Shown: one piece after another, positions 19,770-28,026 of the stretch
How the letters are laid out: every line of letters begins with the position of its first letter
How positions within the stretch are numbered: the stretch's first letter is position 1
Assembly (NCBI GenBank): GCA_947503305.1
Contig: CANNDF010000001.1
Coordinates: forward strand, 930,001-994,000
Origin: an uncultured Dokdonia sp.
GTDB lineage: Bacteria; Bacteroidota; Bacteroidia; Flavobacteriales; Flavobacteriaceae
Direction: 5' to 3'
Length of the DNA: 64,000 bases
Translations under genes and position numbers: made by a program
The notes under the pieces: model-generated
Told to the model about the DNA's origin: nothing
Seen by the model: the letters and a program-made list of their open reading frames with translations, nothing else
Database searches by the model: none

Positions 19770-19805
19770 AAAAAAAAGCGATCTAGTACTAGATCGCTTT
19801 TTTTT
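19770..19805. terminator. Perfectly symmetrical bidirectional terminator
   Basis: A perfect 36-bp inverted repeat centred at 19787/19788 (core AGCGATCTAGT/ACTAGATCGCT) is flanked by eight A and eight T. It serves hflX on the plus strand and the SUF/DUF3078 operon on the minus strand. Confidence 0.9.
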
Positions 19806-19823
19806 ATAGATATTGTTTTATGC

Positions 19824-20753
19824 TTAAAAGGAGTAGCTTAACCCTAAGGTCCAATAACTTTGTATTTCTGTATCTATGCTATCAAAAGTGGCATCGGCTT
19901 GTTCTAGAGTGTTTATAGTATAGAATAAGGTTTCTTGTGGACTATTTCTCAATCCAAATTCAAATCCTACTCCAATCTTTTTCCATAATGTGTACCCAAA
20001 AGAATTGGTCCATGTCCAGTTTGATAAATCACTCGTGTCATAGCTTTGAAAAGCAGATAGATTACTTTTAAAGTTAATGGCTCCGATTTTTCGAGTATAA
20101 TCTATTAATATTTTTGCTCCTAATGATGAGTCAAATGTTGATTCTCCATCTGCAAAAACAAAATTGTAGTTTAATGGATGTACTACGACAACAAGGTCTT
20201 TTATAGGTAGCCATGTAAAACCAACTCCAAGATCAAGATATCCAGGGTCATTAAGGTTATTTAAAAGTGTAGTTCTATATTCTCCGAGAACAGAATATGC
20301 CAGTTTCTCTGTAATATTTCTTCCGTAAAGAGAGCTTATGTTAAATACATCTGTACTTTGTTCAAAGTCTTCACTATCAGTATCTATATCTTCATCGTCA
20401 AATTTTACCCACCCTAGATTAACATTTAATGCATTACGCCAGAAATCTTTTTCTCGTTTTAAATTTGCAAAGGCATTTGCATTAATACCAAAATTACCAG
20501 AAGATACATTAGGATTACTTTGATTGAACCACTGGTCAAACTTAGAAATATTTCCACCTATAGTTCCAAACACTCCTTTTTTCCATCCTGGGAGTGCATC
20601 TATTTGAGCCTGTATAGCATCTACACGAGCTTGAATTGCTGCTATCGAATCTTTCTTAGGACCTTGAAGAGCTTTTAATTCTTCTTCCGTTTGCTGTGCA
20701 AATAATGTAATGCTTGACAGCAATATAATACTAGTGAGTAGTATTCTTTTCAT
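19824..20753 (-). CDS. DUF3078 family outer-membrane protein
   Basis: Start MKRILLTSIILL at 20753 (309 aa) is chosen because it begins a clean signal peptide ending LFAQQ; the open frame extends 26 codons further upstream without one. A short helical segment (ALQGPKKDSIAAIQARVDAI) is followed by DUF3078-like sequence (PGWKKGVFGTIGGNISKFDQWF, GNFGINANAFANLKREKDFWRN) and beta-strands ending YWTLGLSYSF, as in an outer-membrane barrel. The function of the family is unknown. It is the last gene before the terminator at 19770; a -7-like box lies between it and the SUF genes, so it may also have its own promoter. Confidence 0.82.
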   Translation of the reverse strand: MKRILLTSIILLSSITLFAQQTEEELKALQGPKKDSIAAIQARVDAIQAQIDALPGWKKGVFGTIGGNISKFDQWFNQSNPNVSSGNFGINANAFANLKREKDFWRNALNVNLGWVKFDDEDIDTDSEDFEQSTDVFNISSLYGRNITEKLAYSVLGEYRTTLLNNLNDPGYLDLGVGFTWLPIKDLVVVVHPLNYNFVFADGESTFDSSLGAKILIDYTRKIGAINFKSNLSAFQSYDTSDLSNWTWTNSFGYTLWKKIGVGFEFGLRNSPQETLFYTINTLEQADATFDSIDTEIQSYWTLGLSYSF

Positions 20754-20778
20754 GTGAATATGTTTAAAATTGTTGGTG

Positions 20779-20786
20779 CAAAGATA
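20779..20786 (-). promoter_or_regulatory. -7-like box upstream of the DUF3078 gene
   Basis: Reads TATCTTTG on the minus strand, 26 bases upstream of the ATG. No -33 box was seen at canonical spacing. Confidence 0.4.
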
Positions 20787-20861
20787 ATTTTTATACCAAA
20801 AATTATATCTGATTGTCAGAAAAATAGACAATTAATATCTTTAATCGATAGTATAGTGCAG

Positions 20862-21371
20862 TTAATCCTTTTTCTTTTTATAAAGAGGAACAGAAGAACA
20901 CGCTTCTCCAAACATCAAGCTTTTTGCTACGGGTTGTAGTTTTTCGATTAGTAAGAGGTATGCATTTTCGGGCACAGGTTTATGAGTACATCCTTTTACA
21001 ATAACTGGGACATTAGTATACGGAGATATATCTATCATACTGATACTTTCTGTATAAAGTATCGTTTCTAGAGTTTCTAGAGTTCCTGTTATAGTTTTTT
21101 TTGCAATACCTTGTAATTGTGTCGCTAGTAACATATACGCCCATGCAGGAACGATAGCATCTGTACTACAATAAAATGCTACATAACTATTTTCATACTG
21201 AAGCCAATTGTGATCTTTTACACTTGTGCGAAAACTATTTTCTCGTAACAAAAAACCTTCTTCTAGCCATTGAGAAATATCTATAAGTACTCGATCTCCT
21301 TCTTGATATAAATCCTCAAGATCAAAAGTGACTAGTTTACTATTTGCAACTCTATTTACAATTTCTTCCAT
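20862..21371 (-). CDS. DUF2480 family protein
   Basis: 169 aa, cytoplasmic by composition. It matches the DUF2480 pattern read by eye: EIVNRVANSKLVTFDLEDLY, DISQWLEEGFLLREN-FR, YVAFYCSTDAIVPAWAYML, VIVKGCTHKPVPENAY. In flavobacteria this gene usually travels at the end of suf operons, as here (48 bases after the sufT-like gene), so an Fe-S-related role is plausible but unproven. Conserved Cys in the CSTDA and KGCTHK segments could bind metal (inference). Confidence 0.85.
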   Translation of the reverse strand: MEEIVNRVANSKLVTFDLEDLYQEGDRVLIDISQWLEEGFLLRENSFRTSVKDHNWLQYENSYVAFYCSTDAIVPAWAYMLLATQLQGIAKKTITGTLETLETILYTESISMIDISPYTNVPVIVKGCTHKPVPENAYLLLIEKLQPVAKSLMFGEACSSVPLYKKKKD

Positions 21372-21418
21372 CTTGCATGTGTGCTTTATAATGGGTTTTG
21401 ATACTCTAGATCATAAGA

Positions 21419-21745
21419 TTAAAGCATTCCTAATTCCAACTTTGCTTCTTCACTCATTAAATCTTGTGTCCATGGAGGATCAAAAGTAATCTCTACTTCA
21501 CAATCTTTTACATCTTTAATAGATTTTACTTTCTCTTCTACTTCCAAGGGTAATGTTTCAGCAACAGGACAGTTGGGAGTTGTAAGTGTCATTAAAATCT
21601 TAGTATCGTAATCTTCATTTACAAATACATCGTAGATCAATCCCAATTCATAGATATCTACGGGTATTTCTGGATCAAAAATAGTCTTTAATACACGTAC
21701 AATTTTTTCTCCTAAATCTTCTGTGTTTATCGTCTCACTCATCAA
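21419..21745 (-). CDS. sufT: SufT-like/MIP18 (DUF59) Fe-S assembly protein
   Basis: 108 aa with the DUF59/MIP18 fold signature: DPEIPVDIYELGLIYDV, LMTLTTPNCPVAETLP with the conserved Cys at about 59, and VEITFDPPWTQDLMSEEAK near the C-terminus. Members assist maturation of Fe-S proteins. It lies 32 bases after sufE and 47 before the DUF2480 gene in the same orientation, consistent with one operon. The first two codons are both ATG, and either may be used. Confidence 0.88.
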   Translation of the reverse strand: MMSETINTEDLGEKIVRVLKTIFDPEIPVDIYELGLIYDVFVNEDYDTKILMTLTTPNCPVAETLPLEVEEKVKSIKDVKDCEVEITFDPPWTQDLMSEEAKLELGML

Positions 21746-21777
21746 AATATATTTTATCTCCGTTTATACGGATATCC

Positions 21778-22203
21778 TTAGTTTACTTGTGTTTGATATG
21801 CTATTGCATATAGTTTTAATTGTTTTATCATACTTACAAGACCATTTGCACGTGTAGGGGATAAGTGTTCTTTAAGCCCTATCTCATCAATAAAATCTGT
21901 ATCGGCATCTATAATTTCCTGTGGCGAGTGGCCTGAAAATGCGCGTATTAAAATTGCAATAATCCCTTTTGTTATGATAGCATCACTGTCTGCTGTAAAA
22001 TGAATTTTTTCGTCTTTCATATCTGCATGCACCCATACTTTACTTTGACACCCTTTTATAATATAATCATCGGTTTTATATTGTTCATCTATAAGGGGTA
22101 ATGATTTACCAAGATCAATCATATACTCATAGCGTTGCATCCAGTCCTCAAACATAGAAAACTCATCTATAATTTCTTCTTGTATTATATGTATTGCGGC
22201 CAT
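21778..22203 (-). CDS. sufE: Cysteine desulfuration protein SufE
   Basis: 141 aa. The persulfide-accepting Cys is at about residue 52 in DDYIIKGCQSKVWVHA; LGKSLPLIDE and the conserved GIIAILIRAFSGHSPQEI and IGLKEHLSPTRANGLVSM segments complete the SufE fold. It takes sulfur from SufS for transfer to SufBCD. It starts three bases after the META lipoprotein gene ends, so the two are translationally close. Confidence 0.94.
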   Translation of the reverse strand: MAAIHIIQEEIIDEFSMFEDWMQRYEYMIDLGKSLPLIDEQYKTDDYIIKGCQSKVWVHADMKDEKIHFTADSDAIITKGIIAILIRAFSGHSPQEIIDADTDFIDEIGLKEHLSPTRANGLVSMIKQLKLYAIAYQTQVN

Positions 22204-22205
22204 AT

Positions 22206-22625
22206 TTAAAATATAAAGAGTGTTGCTTTTAGAATTTCTTTCTGATTATCATATAAGGTGAGTTTATCATCCTTAATTTTATATTCTTTACTCGACTTAA
22301 AGATATTCAAAAAGCGTGTTTCTAGCTCCATAAGGTCTGCACAAAATCGTTTTGTAGCAGTTACTGGAGCAAAGTTAATAGTGTTTGCATTTTGTTCAAA
22401 AGATACAGCGTAGGTATTACATCCTGAAAGCCCAGAAATTTCAGAGGTTCGATCATTAATCTTTAAATTAAGGTCATACCCTTCGATAGTTTCTCCATAT
22501 AATGATGTGACCATATATGTCCCTGCAAAAACAGAAGACTCTTCAGTTTGTGGCAATGCGTCTTTTGTTGATTTACAAGAAATCATAAGACTTAGGGGTA
22601 CTATGAAAAATAAAAATCGCAACAT
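22206..22625 (-). CDS. META-domain lipoprotein (HslJ-like)
   Basis: 139 aa with lipobox LMISC (Cys17), then a META domain: GTYMVTSLYGETIEGYDLNLKIND, SGLSGCNTYAVSFEQ, INFAPVTATKRFCADLMELETRFL, KLTLYDNQ. META/HslJ proteins are envelope proteins linked to heat, novobiocin or acid phenotypes in other bacteria; the role here is unknown. It is set inside the suf operon between the GNAT gene and sufE. A -7-like box (22640-22647) just upstream suggests an internal promoter. Confidence 0.85.
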   Translation of the reverse strand: MLRFLFFIVPLSLMISCKSTKDALPQTEESSVFAGTYMVTSLYGETIEGYDLNLKINDRTSEISGLSGCNTYAVSFEQNANTINFAPVTATKRFCADLMELETRFLNIFKSSKEYKIKDDKLTLYDNQKEILKATLFIF

Positions 22626-22639
22626 CTTTTATATATAGG

Positions 22640-22647
22640 CAAAGATA
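22640..22647 (-). promoter_or_regulatory. Internal -7-like box in the suf operon
   Basis: Reads TATCTTTG on the minus strand, 14 bases before the META lipoprotein ATG, inside a 61-bp gap. It could drive the META-sufE-sufT-DUF2480 segment separately. Confidence 0.4.
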
Positions 22648-22686
22648 GTGCCTAAAGTAAGATCTGTCATTCTGACGTCACTTTAA

Positions 22687-23244
22687 TTATAGTTTTTTAT
22701 ATAAATACCACATAGGACGATACGGTGCATGTAATAAGTCAAAATCCAATAGTTGTAATCCTCCTTTCTGAAATCCTAAGCGTTCGTAAAAATACATAGC
22801 TTGTGGATGTTTATCCATAGCGTCAAGCCAAATAATTTTGTGATGCGTTTTACGTGCACGCTCTTCAGTATATTTAATAATTTTCTTTCCTATACCTTTT
22901 CCTTGTATAGCGGGATCCAAATAGATACGATGCACTTTAAGGCTTGGGGACTTTGGTAATTCTGGGTAAATGTAATTTTCTATAATTTTTAATATACCTA
23001 TATAGGAGTCGAATTCTGATAGTGCGCTTTCGCGAAAGCGTATAAAATAATAATACGACCCTTCTTCTAAGAGTTCTTTTTTGAGGTTTTTATGTGTATA
23101 TAATGTATCTATGTACCATTTTCCTTGATCTTTCCAAAAATGTGAATATGCAGGCGGGTAGATACGTTTCATAAGTGTATATAACACTTCTTGGTCATCT
23201 AGAGTAATTGGAATAAGTTGAAGTTGATCTGAAATAGAAATCAC
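22687..23244 (-). CDS. GNAT family N-acetyltransferase
   Basis: 185 aa. The acetyl-CoA-binding motif A reads LKVHRIYLDPAIQGKGIGKKII (Q-x-x-G-x-G/A variant), followed by IIWLDAMDKHPQAMYFYERLGFQKGG, typical of GNAT C-termini. The substrate is unknown. It begins 11 bases after sufS ends, so it is co-transcribed with the SUF genes. A perfect iterated palindrome lies in frame in the RFRES phase at 23026-23039. Confidence 0.88.
   Translation of the reverse strand: MISISDQLQLIPITLDDQEVLYTLMKRIYPPAYSHFWKDQGKWYIDTLYTHKNLKKELLEEGSYYYFIRFRESALSEFDSYIGILKIIENYIYPELPKSPSLKVHRIYLDPAIQGKGIGKKIIKYTEERARKTHHKIIWLDAMDKHPQAMYFYERLGFQKGGLQLLDFDLLHAPYRPMWYLYKKL
23026..23039. repeat. Iterated palindrome, copy 3 (in CDS)
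   Basis: Perfect copy in the GNAT gene, read in a different codon phase (FRES) from the AFAKA copies. Confidence 0.9.
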
Positions 23245-23255
23245 AACAAGTACAT

Positions 23256-24494
23256 TTAAGATAGCATCATGACAGCACGTTGCACTCCTTGTATAAAAGT
23301 GTCTATCTCTTCTTTAGTATTATAAAACGAGAACGAAGCCCTTACAGTTCCTGGGATTTGATAAAAATCCATGATAGGTTGTGCACAATGATGGCCCGTA
23401 CGTACTGCTATTCCTAGTTTGTCCAGAATAGTTCCTATATCATACGGATGGATATCACCTACATTAAATGAAATAACCGCAGTCTTATGATCTGATATTC
23501 CATATATTTTTAAACCTTCAATCCCTAGTAGCTTCTGTGTTGCATACTGTAATAGTTGATCTTCATAGTAAGCAATAGTTTCAAAACCTATAGCATTCAT
23601 ATAATCCAGAGCAACTCCAGTAGCAATCCCTCCACAGATATTAGGAGTACCTGCTTCAAACTTATGTGGAAGTCCGGCATATGTGGTTTTTTCAAAAGTA
23701 ACTTGATCAATCATTTCACCCCCTCCTTGGTATGGAGGTAGTTTTTCTAACCATGCTTCTTTTCCGTACAATATGCCTACTCCTGTAGGACCACATATTT
23801 TATGCGCGCTTGCCACATAAAAATCTACATCGAGTGCTTGAACATCAGGCTTTATATGGGGGCAAGCTTGTGCCCCATCTATTAATACAGCTGCGCCTAC
23901 ATTATGCGCTTTTTTTATTATTAATTCGATTGGGTTTACTGTACCCAAAGCATTGGAAACATGATTTACAAATACCAATTTAAGATTAGATGAGATTACT
24001 TTGTTAAAAGCATCCATGTCTAATTCTCCACTTTGAGTCATTGGAAGCACTTTTAGTATAGCTCCCGTTTTTTGACAAAGCATTTGCCATGGGACTATAT
24101 TACTATGGTGTTCTAGTGCCGATACGAGTACTTCATCTCCTTTTTTTAAAATAGCGGCAAAACCGTTTGCTACGAGATTTATAGAATGTGTTGTTCCAGA
24201 AGTAAGTATTATCTCATGTGATTTTGTTGCATTAAAATGTTTCTGTACTTTGATACGTGCTTCTTCATAGGCATCTGTAGCTTCCTGAGAGAGTGAGTGT
24301 ACACCACGATGGATATTTGCATTATACCTAGAGTAGTAATCTACGATAGCCTCTATTACAACTTGTGGGGTTTGAGAAGTAGCTGCATTATCAAAATAAA
24401 TAAGAGGTTGCCCATTTACTTTTCTCTTTAGTATCGGGAAGTCTTTTCTGATAGTATGTACATCAAAATCGATCTGTTGAGAACGGTTTTTCAT
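23256..24494 (-). CDS. sufS: Cysteine desulfurase SufS
   Basis: 412 aa class-V aminotransferase fold. YFDNAATSQTP at the N-terminus, the PLP-binding Lys at about 232 in VASAHKICGPTGVG, LSALEHHSNIVPWQ, and the catalytic Cys at about 370 in RTGHHCAQPIM (group II/SufS type loop). It removes sulfur from cysteine and hands it to SufE. Length is as usual for SufS. It is separated from sufD by 77 bases and from the GNAT gene by 11. Confidence 0.95.
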   Translation of the reverse strand: MKNRSQQIDFDVHTIRKDFPILKRKVNGQPLIYFDNAATSQTPQVVIEAIVDYYSRYNANIHRGVHSLSQEATDAYEEARIKVQKHFNATKSHEIILTSGTTHSINLVANGFAAILKKGDEVLVSALEHHSNIVPWQMLCQKTGAILKVLPMTQSGELDMDAFNKVISSNLKLVFVNHVSNALGTVNPIELIIKKAHNVGAAVLIDGAQACPHIKPDVQALDVDFYVASAHKICGPTGVGILYGKEAWLEKLPPYQGGGEMIDQVTFEKTTYAGLPHKFEAGTPNICGGIATGVALDYMNAIGFETIAYYEDQLLQYATQKLLGIEGLKIYGISDHKTAVISFNVGDIHPYDIGTILDKLGIAVRTGHHCAQPIMDFYQIPGTVRASFSFYNTKEEIDTFIQGVQRAVMMLS

Positions 24495-24571
24495 ATGCTG
24501 TTATACTTATACAAAGGTTGAAACCTTATTTAATTATTTTGATGAGCGTCTATGAAATAACATTTTGATAT

Positions 24572-25885
24572 CTAAATATCAAAACCAATGTTAACACCTA
24601 TTTTATTTGCTATAAGTTTAGTTATACGTTGTTTGAGCTGTGGTATTTTTACACTTGACAACACTGTATTAGCAAACGCATACATTAATAAAGCTCTAGC
24701 TTCTTTTTGAGCAATACCTCTTGATTGTAGATAAAATAATGCACTTTCATCTAGTTGACCTATTGTACATCCGTGTGAACAACGTACATCATCTGCAAAA
24801 ATCTCTAGCTGAGGTTTTGAATTAATCGTCGCTTTATCATCTATCAAAATATTATTATTAGATTGGTAAGCGTTGGTTTTTTGTGCTTCTTTTTCTACAA
24901 CTACTTTTCCGTTAAAAACTCCTGTTGCACTATCTGCAAAGATGCCTTTATAATCTTGATGAGACTCGCAGTTAGGTTCTATATGGTGTACAAGTGTATT
25001 ATGATCTACATGTTGTTTTCCTTCTATGATAGTCACCCCTTTAAGGATAGAGTTGATATGTTCTCCTTTTTGGTAATAGTTAAGGTTGTTTCTAGTGATA
25101 TTACCTCCTAAAGAAAAGGTGTGTAATGAAACAACACTTTCTCTATGTTGCTCAATTTCTGTATTGTCTATTAATGAGGCTTCTAGTCTGTCATTCTGGA
25201 TTTTGTAATAATCGATCATTGCACGTTTACCAGCATATACCTCTGTAACGGCATTTGTAAGTATGCGTTTATCTGTAAGGCTTTGATGGCGTTCTACAAT
25301 TTGTACTTCACTGTTTTCTTCGGCAATGATAAGGCTTCTAGGTTGAAGCATGCTTGCTCCTTCTGCACCTGTTGCAAAATGAATAATCTGAATAGGCTTA
25401 TCGGCTACTTTCCCTTTAGGAATGTATATATAAGCACCTTCTTTTGCAAAGGCAGTATTTAATGATGTGAGACTTTCTTCTTTTGCTATCTTATTAAAGT
25501 AAACATCAATAATTTGTTTGTACTTAGGTTTTGTAAGTGCCGAATTTAATGTACAAACATCTATACCATCATGAGTGGTAGACGACAAATGTGCATTAAA
25601 GGTTCCATCTACAAAAACAATTTTATAGGTATCCAGATCATTGAGGAAATACTGTTTGATATCATTAAAATCTAATGGTGCATCTTTACTTGGAAAAATA
25701 TTATAGTTTTCCTTTAAAATGCTATTTAGAGATGTGTATTTCCAAGCTTCATCTTTCTTAGTTGGAAAGCCTTCTGCTTCAAATGTTTTGATAGCCTCGC
25801 CACGCAGATCGTATATAGGAGAGTCTGAATCAAGACTATCTTGAAATACGATATGTGAACTTAATAATTTGTCTTTTAAACTCAT
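24572..25885 (-). CDS. sufD: Fe-S cluster assembly protein SufD
   Basis: 437 aa. The N-terminal helical part carries FPTKKDEAWKYTSLNSIL, followed by the beta-helix core and the C-terminal conserved block DDVRCSHGCTIGQLDESALFYLQSRGI with the functional His and Cys. SufD forms the SufBC2D scaffold with the neighbouring sufC and sufB products. It starts 27 bases after sufC ends. Confidence 0.95.
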   Translation of the reverse strand: MSLKDKLLSSHIVFQDSLDSDSPIYDLRGEAIKTFEAEGFPTKKDEAWKYTSLNSILKENYNIFPSKDAPLDFNDIKQYFLNDLDTYKIVFVDGTFNAHLSSTTHDGIDVCTLNSALTKPKYKQIIDVYFNKIAKEESLTSLNTAFAKEGAYIYIPKGKVADKPIQIIHFATGAEGASMLQPRSLIIAEENSEVQIVERHQSLTDKRILTNAVTEVYAGKRAMIDYYKIQNDRLEASLIDNTEIEQHRESVVSLHTFSLGGNITRNNLNYYQKGEHINSILKGVTIIEGKQHVDHNTLVHHIEPNCESHQDYKGIFADSATGVFNGKVVVEKEAQKTNAYQSNNNILIDDKATINSKPQLEIFADDVRCSHGCTIGQLDESALFYLQSRGIAQKEARALLMYAFANTVLSSVKIPQLKQRITKLIANKIGVNIGFDI

Positions 25886-25912
25886 TTTCCTTCTCGTTAT
25901 AACATAAAACGT

Positions 25913-26665
25913 TTAAACGTTTACTTCGGCTTTTAACCAGTCGTACCCTTTTTCTTCTAGTTCATGTGCGAGTTCTTTACCTCCCGTTTTTACAATTTTA
26001 CCATCCATTAATACATGTACAACATCCGGAACAATATAATCTAGTAATCGCTGGTAATGAGTGATTAAAAGGACCGCATTGTCTTCGCTACGTAATTTAT
26101 TGACTCCATTTGCGACAATACGCAATGCATCGATATCTAGTCCTGAATCTGTTTCATCTAGAATAGCAAGTTTTGGCTCTAGCATAGCCATCTGGAAAAT
26201 TTCATTACGCTTTTTTTCACCTCCGGAAAAACCAACATTAAGAGATCTAGACAAGAATTTACGATCTATTTCTAATAATTCTGATTTCTCACGAATCATC
26301 TTCAGCATATCACTCGCAGGCATATCTTCTAGTCCCTTTGCTTTACGCGTTTCGTTAATAGCAGTTTTAATAAAATTTGTCACAGATACTCCTGGAATCT
26401 CAACAGGGTACTGGAAGGAAAGGAATATACCTTCATGTGCACGTTCTTCTGGGTCCATTTCCAGAATAGATGTTCCATTGAGATTAATATCACCATGAGT
26501 TACTTCGTATTCTTCTTTACCTGCTATTACAGATGATAGTGTGCTTTTCCCAGAACCATTAGGTCCCATGATCGCATGTACTTCTCCTGCTTTAATCTCA
26601 AGATTGATTCCTTTGAGAATATCTTTTTCTTCTATACCTGCGTGTAGGTTTTTTACTGTTAACAT
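25913..26665 (-). CDS. sufC: Fe-S assembly ATPase SufC
   Basis: 250 aa ABC-type ATPase. Walker A GPNGSGKST (34-42), SufC-typical FLSFQYPVEIPGVSV after the Q-loop, signature FSGGEKKRNEI, Walker B LAILDETDSGLDIDAL, and H-loop LLITHYQRLLDYI. It powers the SufBC2D scaffold. It starts 26 bases after the small lipoprotein gene ends, so the lipoprotein genes are genuinely inside the suf transcript. Confidence 0.96.
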   Translation of the reverse strand: MLTVKNLHAGIEEKDILKGINLEIKAGEVHAIMGPNGSGKSTLSSVIAGKEEYEVTHGDINLNGTSILEMDPEERAHEGIFLSFQYPVEIPGVSVTNFIKTAINETRKAKGLEDMPASDMLKMIREKSELLEIDRKFLSRSLNVGFSGGEKKRNEIFQMAMLEPKLAILDETDSGLDIDALRIVANGVNKLRSEDNAVLLITHYQRLLDYIVPDVVHVLMDGKIVKTGGKELAHELEEKGYDWLKAEVNV

Positions 26666-26691
26666 AGTATTTTGTTTATCGTTGAGAAGTA

Positions 26692-27096
26692 TTAACTTCC
26701 TGATTCTATTTTTAAGGGTTCCTCTCCTGTAGGAGAAGAAACTTCTATGATTTCTTTAATAGTTACAATCTCATCCCATCCTTCGGTGCCTTCTGGTTTT
26801 GGATTTATCTCTGCTTTGATAGTCACTGGCACCATATCAAACTCATCTCTTTTTAATGGAGATACTTTTGCTTGGAGCTCGTGCATTTTTTCATCAATTT
26901 TTACACCGTAAATAAAAGTGCCACCCTTGAGAACAGCAGCATCTGCTAGGTAAATAAATTCACCTTTGATCGTTTGGTAGTTATCACTTGTAGTAAATGC
27001 AGGAGTATCAGTAGTAGATGTTTCTTCTTTTTTAGAATCATTTTTACAACTGATGATAGCTAGTGTCAAAACAAAAAGAACAACAATTTTTTTCAT
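26692..27096 (-). CDS. Small lipoprotein in the suf operon, unknown family
   Basis: 134 aa. Lipobox AIISC (Cys17) after MKKIVVLFVLTL, then an acidic/Ser-Thr linker and a small beta-rich domain (YQTIKGEFIYLADAAVLKGGTFIYGVKIDEKMHELQ; PVTIKAEINPKPEGTEGWDEIVTIKEI). I do not recognise the family. It is 11 bases downstream of the metallo-hydrolase lipoprotein and 26 upstream of sufC. The two adjacent lipoproteins may act together in the periplasm (inference). Confidence 0.75.
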   Translation of the reverse strand: MKKIVVLFVLTLAIISCKNDSKKEETSTTDTPAFTTSDNYQTIKGEFIYLADAAVLKGGTFIYGVKIDEKMHELQAKVSPLKRDEFDMVPVTIKAEINPKPEGTEGWDEIVTIKEIIEVSSPTGEEPLKIESGS

Positions 27097-27107
27097 CTTA
27101 GTAATAA

Positions 27108-27980
27108 TTAATTTAAAGTGTTAGGAGTTACAGGCATTTTATCAAAGTCTGCTTGCTCATGTTGGATATATACTTTTGCATTTTTTGCTTTAGCAAAAGC
27201 TTCAAAAGCGTCTATTGAGGTTTTGCTCATAGGAATATCATGATTAAACCCTGGCACTATTTTTCCGTCTCTGTTTTCCTGAAAATGATATAAATCTCCT
27301 GATAATAGTGTTGAGCCATTCTCAGGTAAATCCAAATACAATACTTGATGACCTAATGTGTGTCCAGGCATTGATTTTATAATGACACTTCCATCTCCAA
27401 AAACATCATGATCTCCCGAAAGCGCAATAACATTGGTAAGTGCCTTAAAAGAATCGGGTGCGTAAAAGCCGTTGGTTTTGATCTCTTCACTGATAGCAAA
27501 GTCAAATTCTGGTTTTTGAACGAGCCATTTTGCTCCAGCAAAATGATTTGCTGCACCTGTGTGGTCAAAATGGATATGAGAAAATGCAATATAATCTATA
27601 TCTTCCTTTTTAAGACCTATTGTGGCGAGTTGATTTACAATAGAATCTTTTCTTGAAATTGTAAATGCACCGTCTGGGGTTGTATATGGATCTTGCCCTA
27701 TAAGACCTTCTGGAAGTCCGCTATCCCAGAGTAATATCCCATCAGGATGTTTTATAATATAAAAAGGATTTGAAAGTTGTTTTGATTCTCCTTTGTATGT
27801 GTCACCTTGTGCAAATAGGTTTAAGTTATTTGCACTAATAGCTCCTCCATCAAACGTGTAAAGTGCGATAGCAGGTTTTGTGATTGTCTCTTCCTGAACA
27901 ACTTCGATTTCTTTTTTTACGGCTTCTTTACAAGAGATAACAGCAAAAACGACTAGTATAAGAAGGATAGTATTTTTCAT
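27108..27980 (-). CDS. Metallo-beta-lactamase-fold lipoprotein (AHL-lactonase-like) in the suf operon
   Basis: 290 aa. Lipobox AVISC (Cys17) predicts a membrane-anchored, extracytoplasmic enzyme. The dinuclear metal site is complete: HIHFDH (about 135-140), the His of MPGHTLGHQVLY, the Asp of LLSGDLYHF and the late His of VYIQHEQ. The layout resembles N-acyl-homoserine lactonase/AidC-like hydrolases, but substrate assignment from motifs alone is unsafe; other MBL-fold lactonases or thioesterases are possible. It lies between sufB and the small lipoprotein/sufC, which is unusual for a cytoplasmic Fe-S assembly operon. Confidence 0.82.
   Translation of the reverse strand: MKNTILLILVVFAVISCKEAVKKEIEVVQEETITKPAIALYTFDGGAISANNLNLFAQGDTYKGESKQLSNPFYIIKHPDGILLWDSGLPEGLIGQDPYTTPDGAFTISRKDSIVNQLATIGLKKEDIDYIAFSHIHFDHTGAANHFAGAKWLVQKPEFDFAISEEIKTNGFYAPDSFKALTNVIALSGDHDVFGDGSVIIKSMPGHTLGHQVLYLDLPENGSTLLSGDLYHFQENRDGKIVPGFNHDIPMSKTSIDAFEAFAKAKNAKVYIQHEQADFDKMPVTPNTLN
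27187..27200. repeat. Diverged palindrome-like copy
   Basis: GCTTTAGCAAAAGC encodes FAKA in the MBL-fold lipoprotein and could be a decayed relative of the iterated palindrome. It could also be chance. Confidence 0.3.
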
Positions 27981-28026
27981 GATATAGTGTTGATTACGTA
28001 TATTGTTGAGGTTGTAGCGTACAAGA

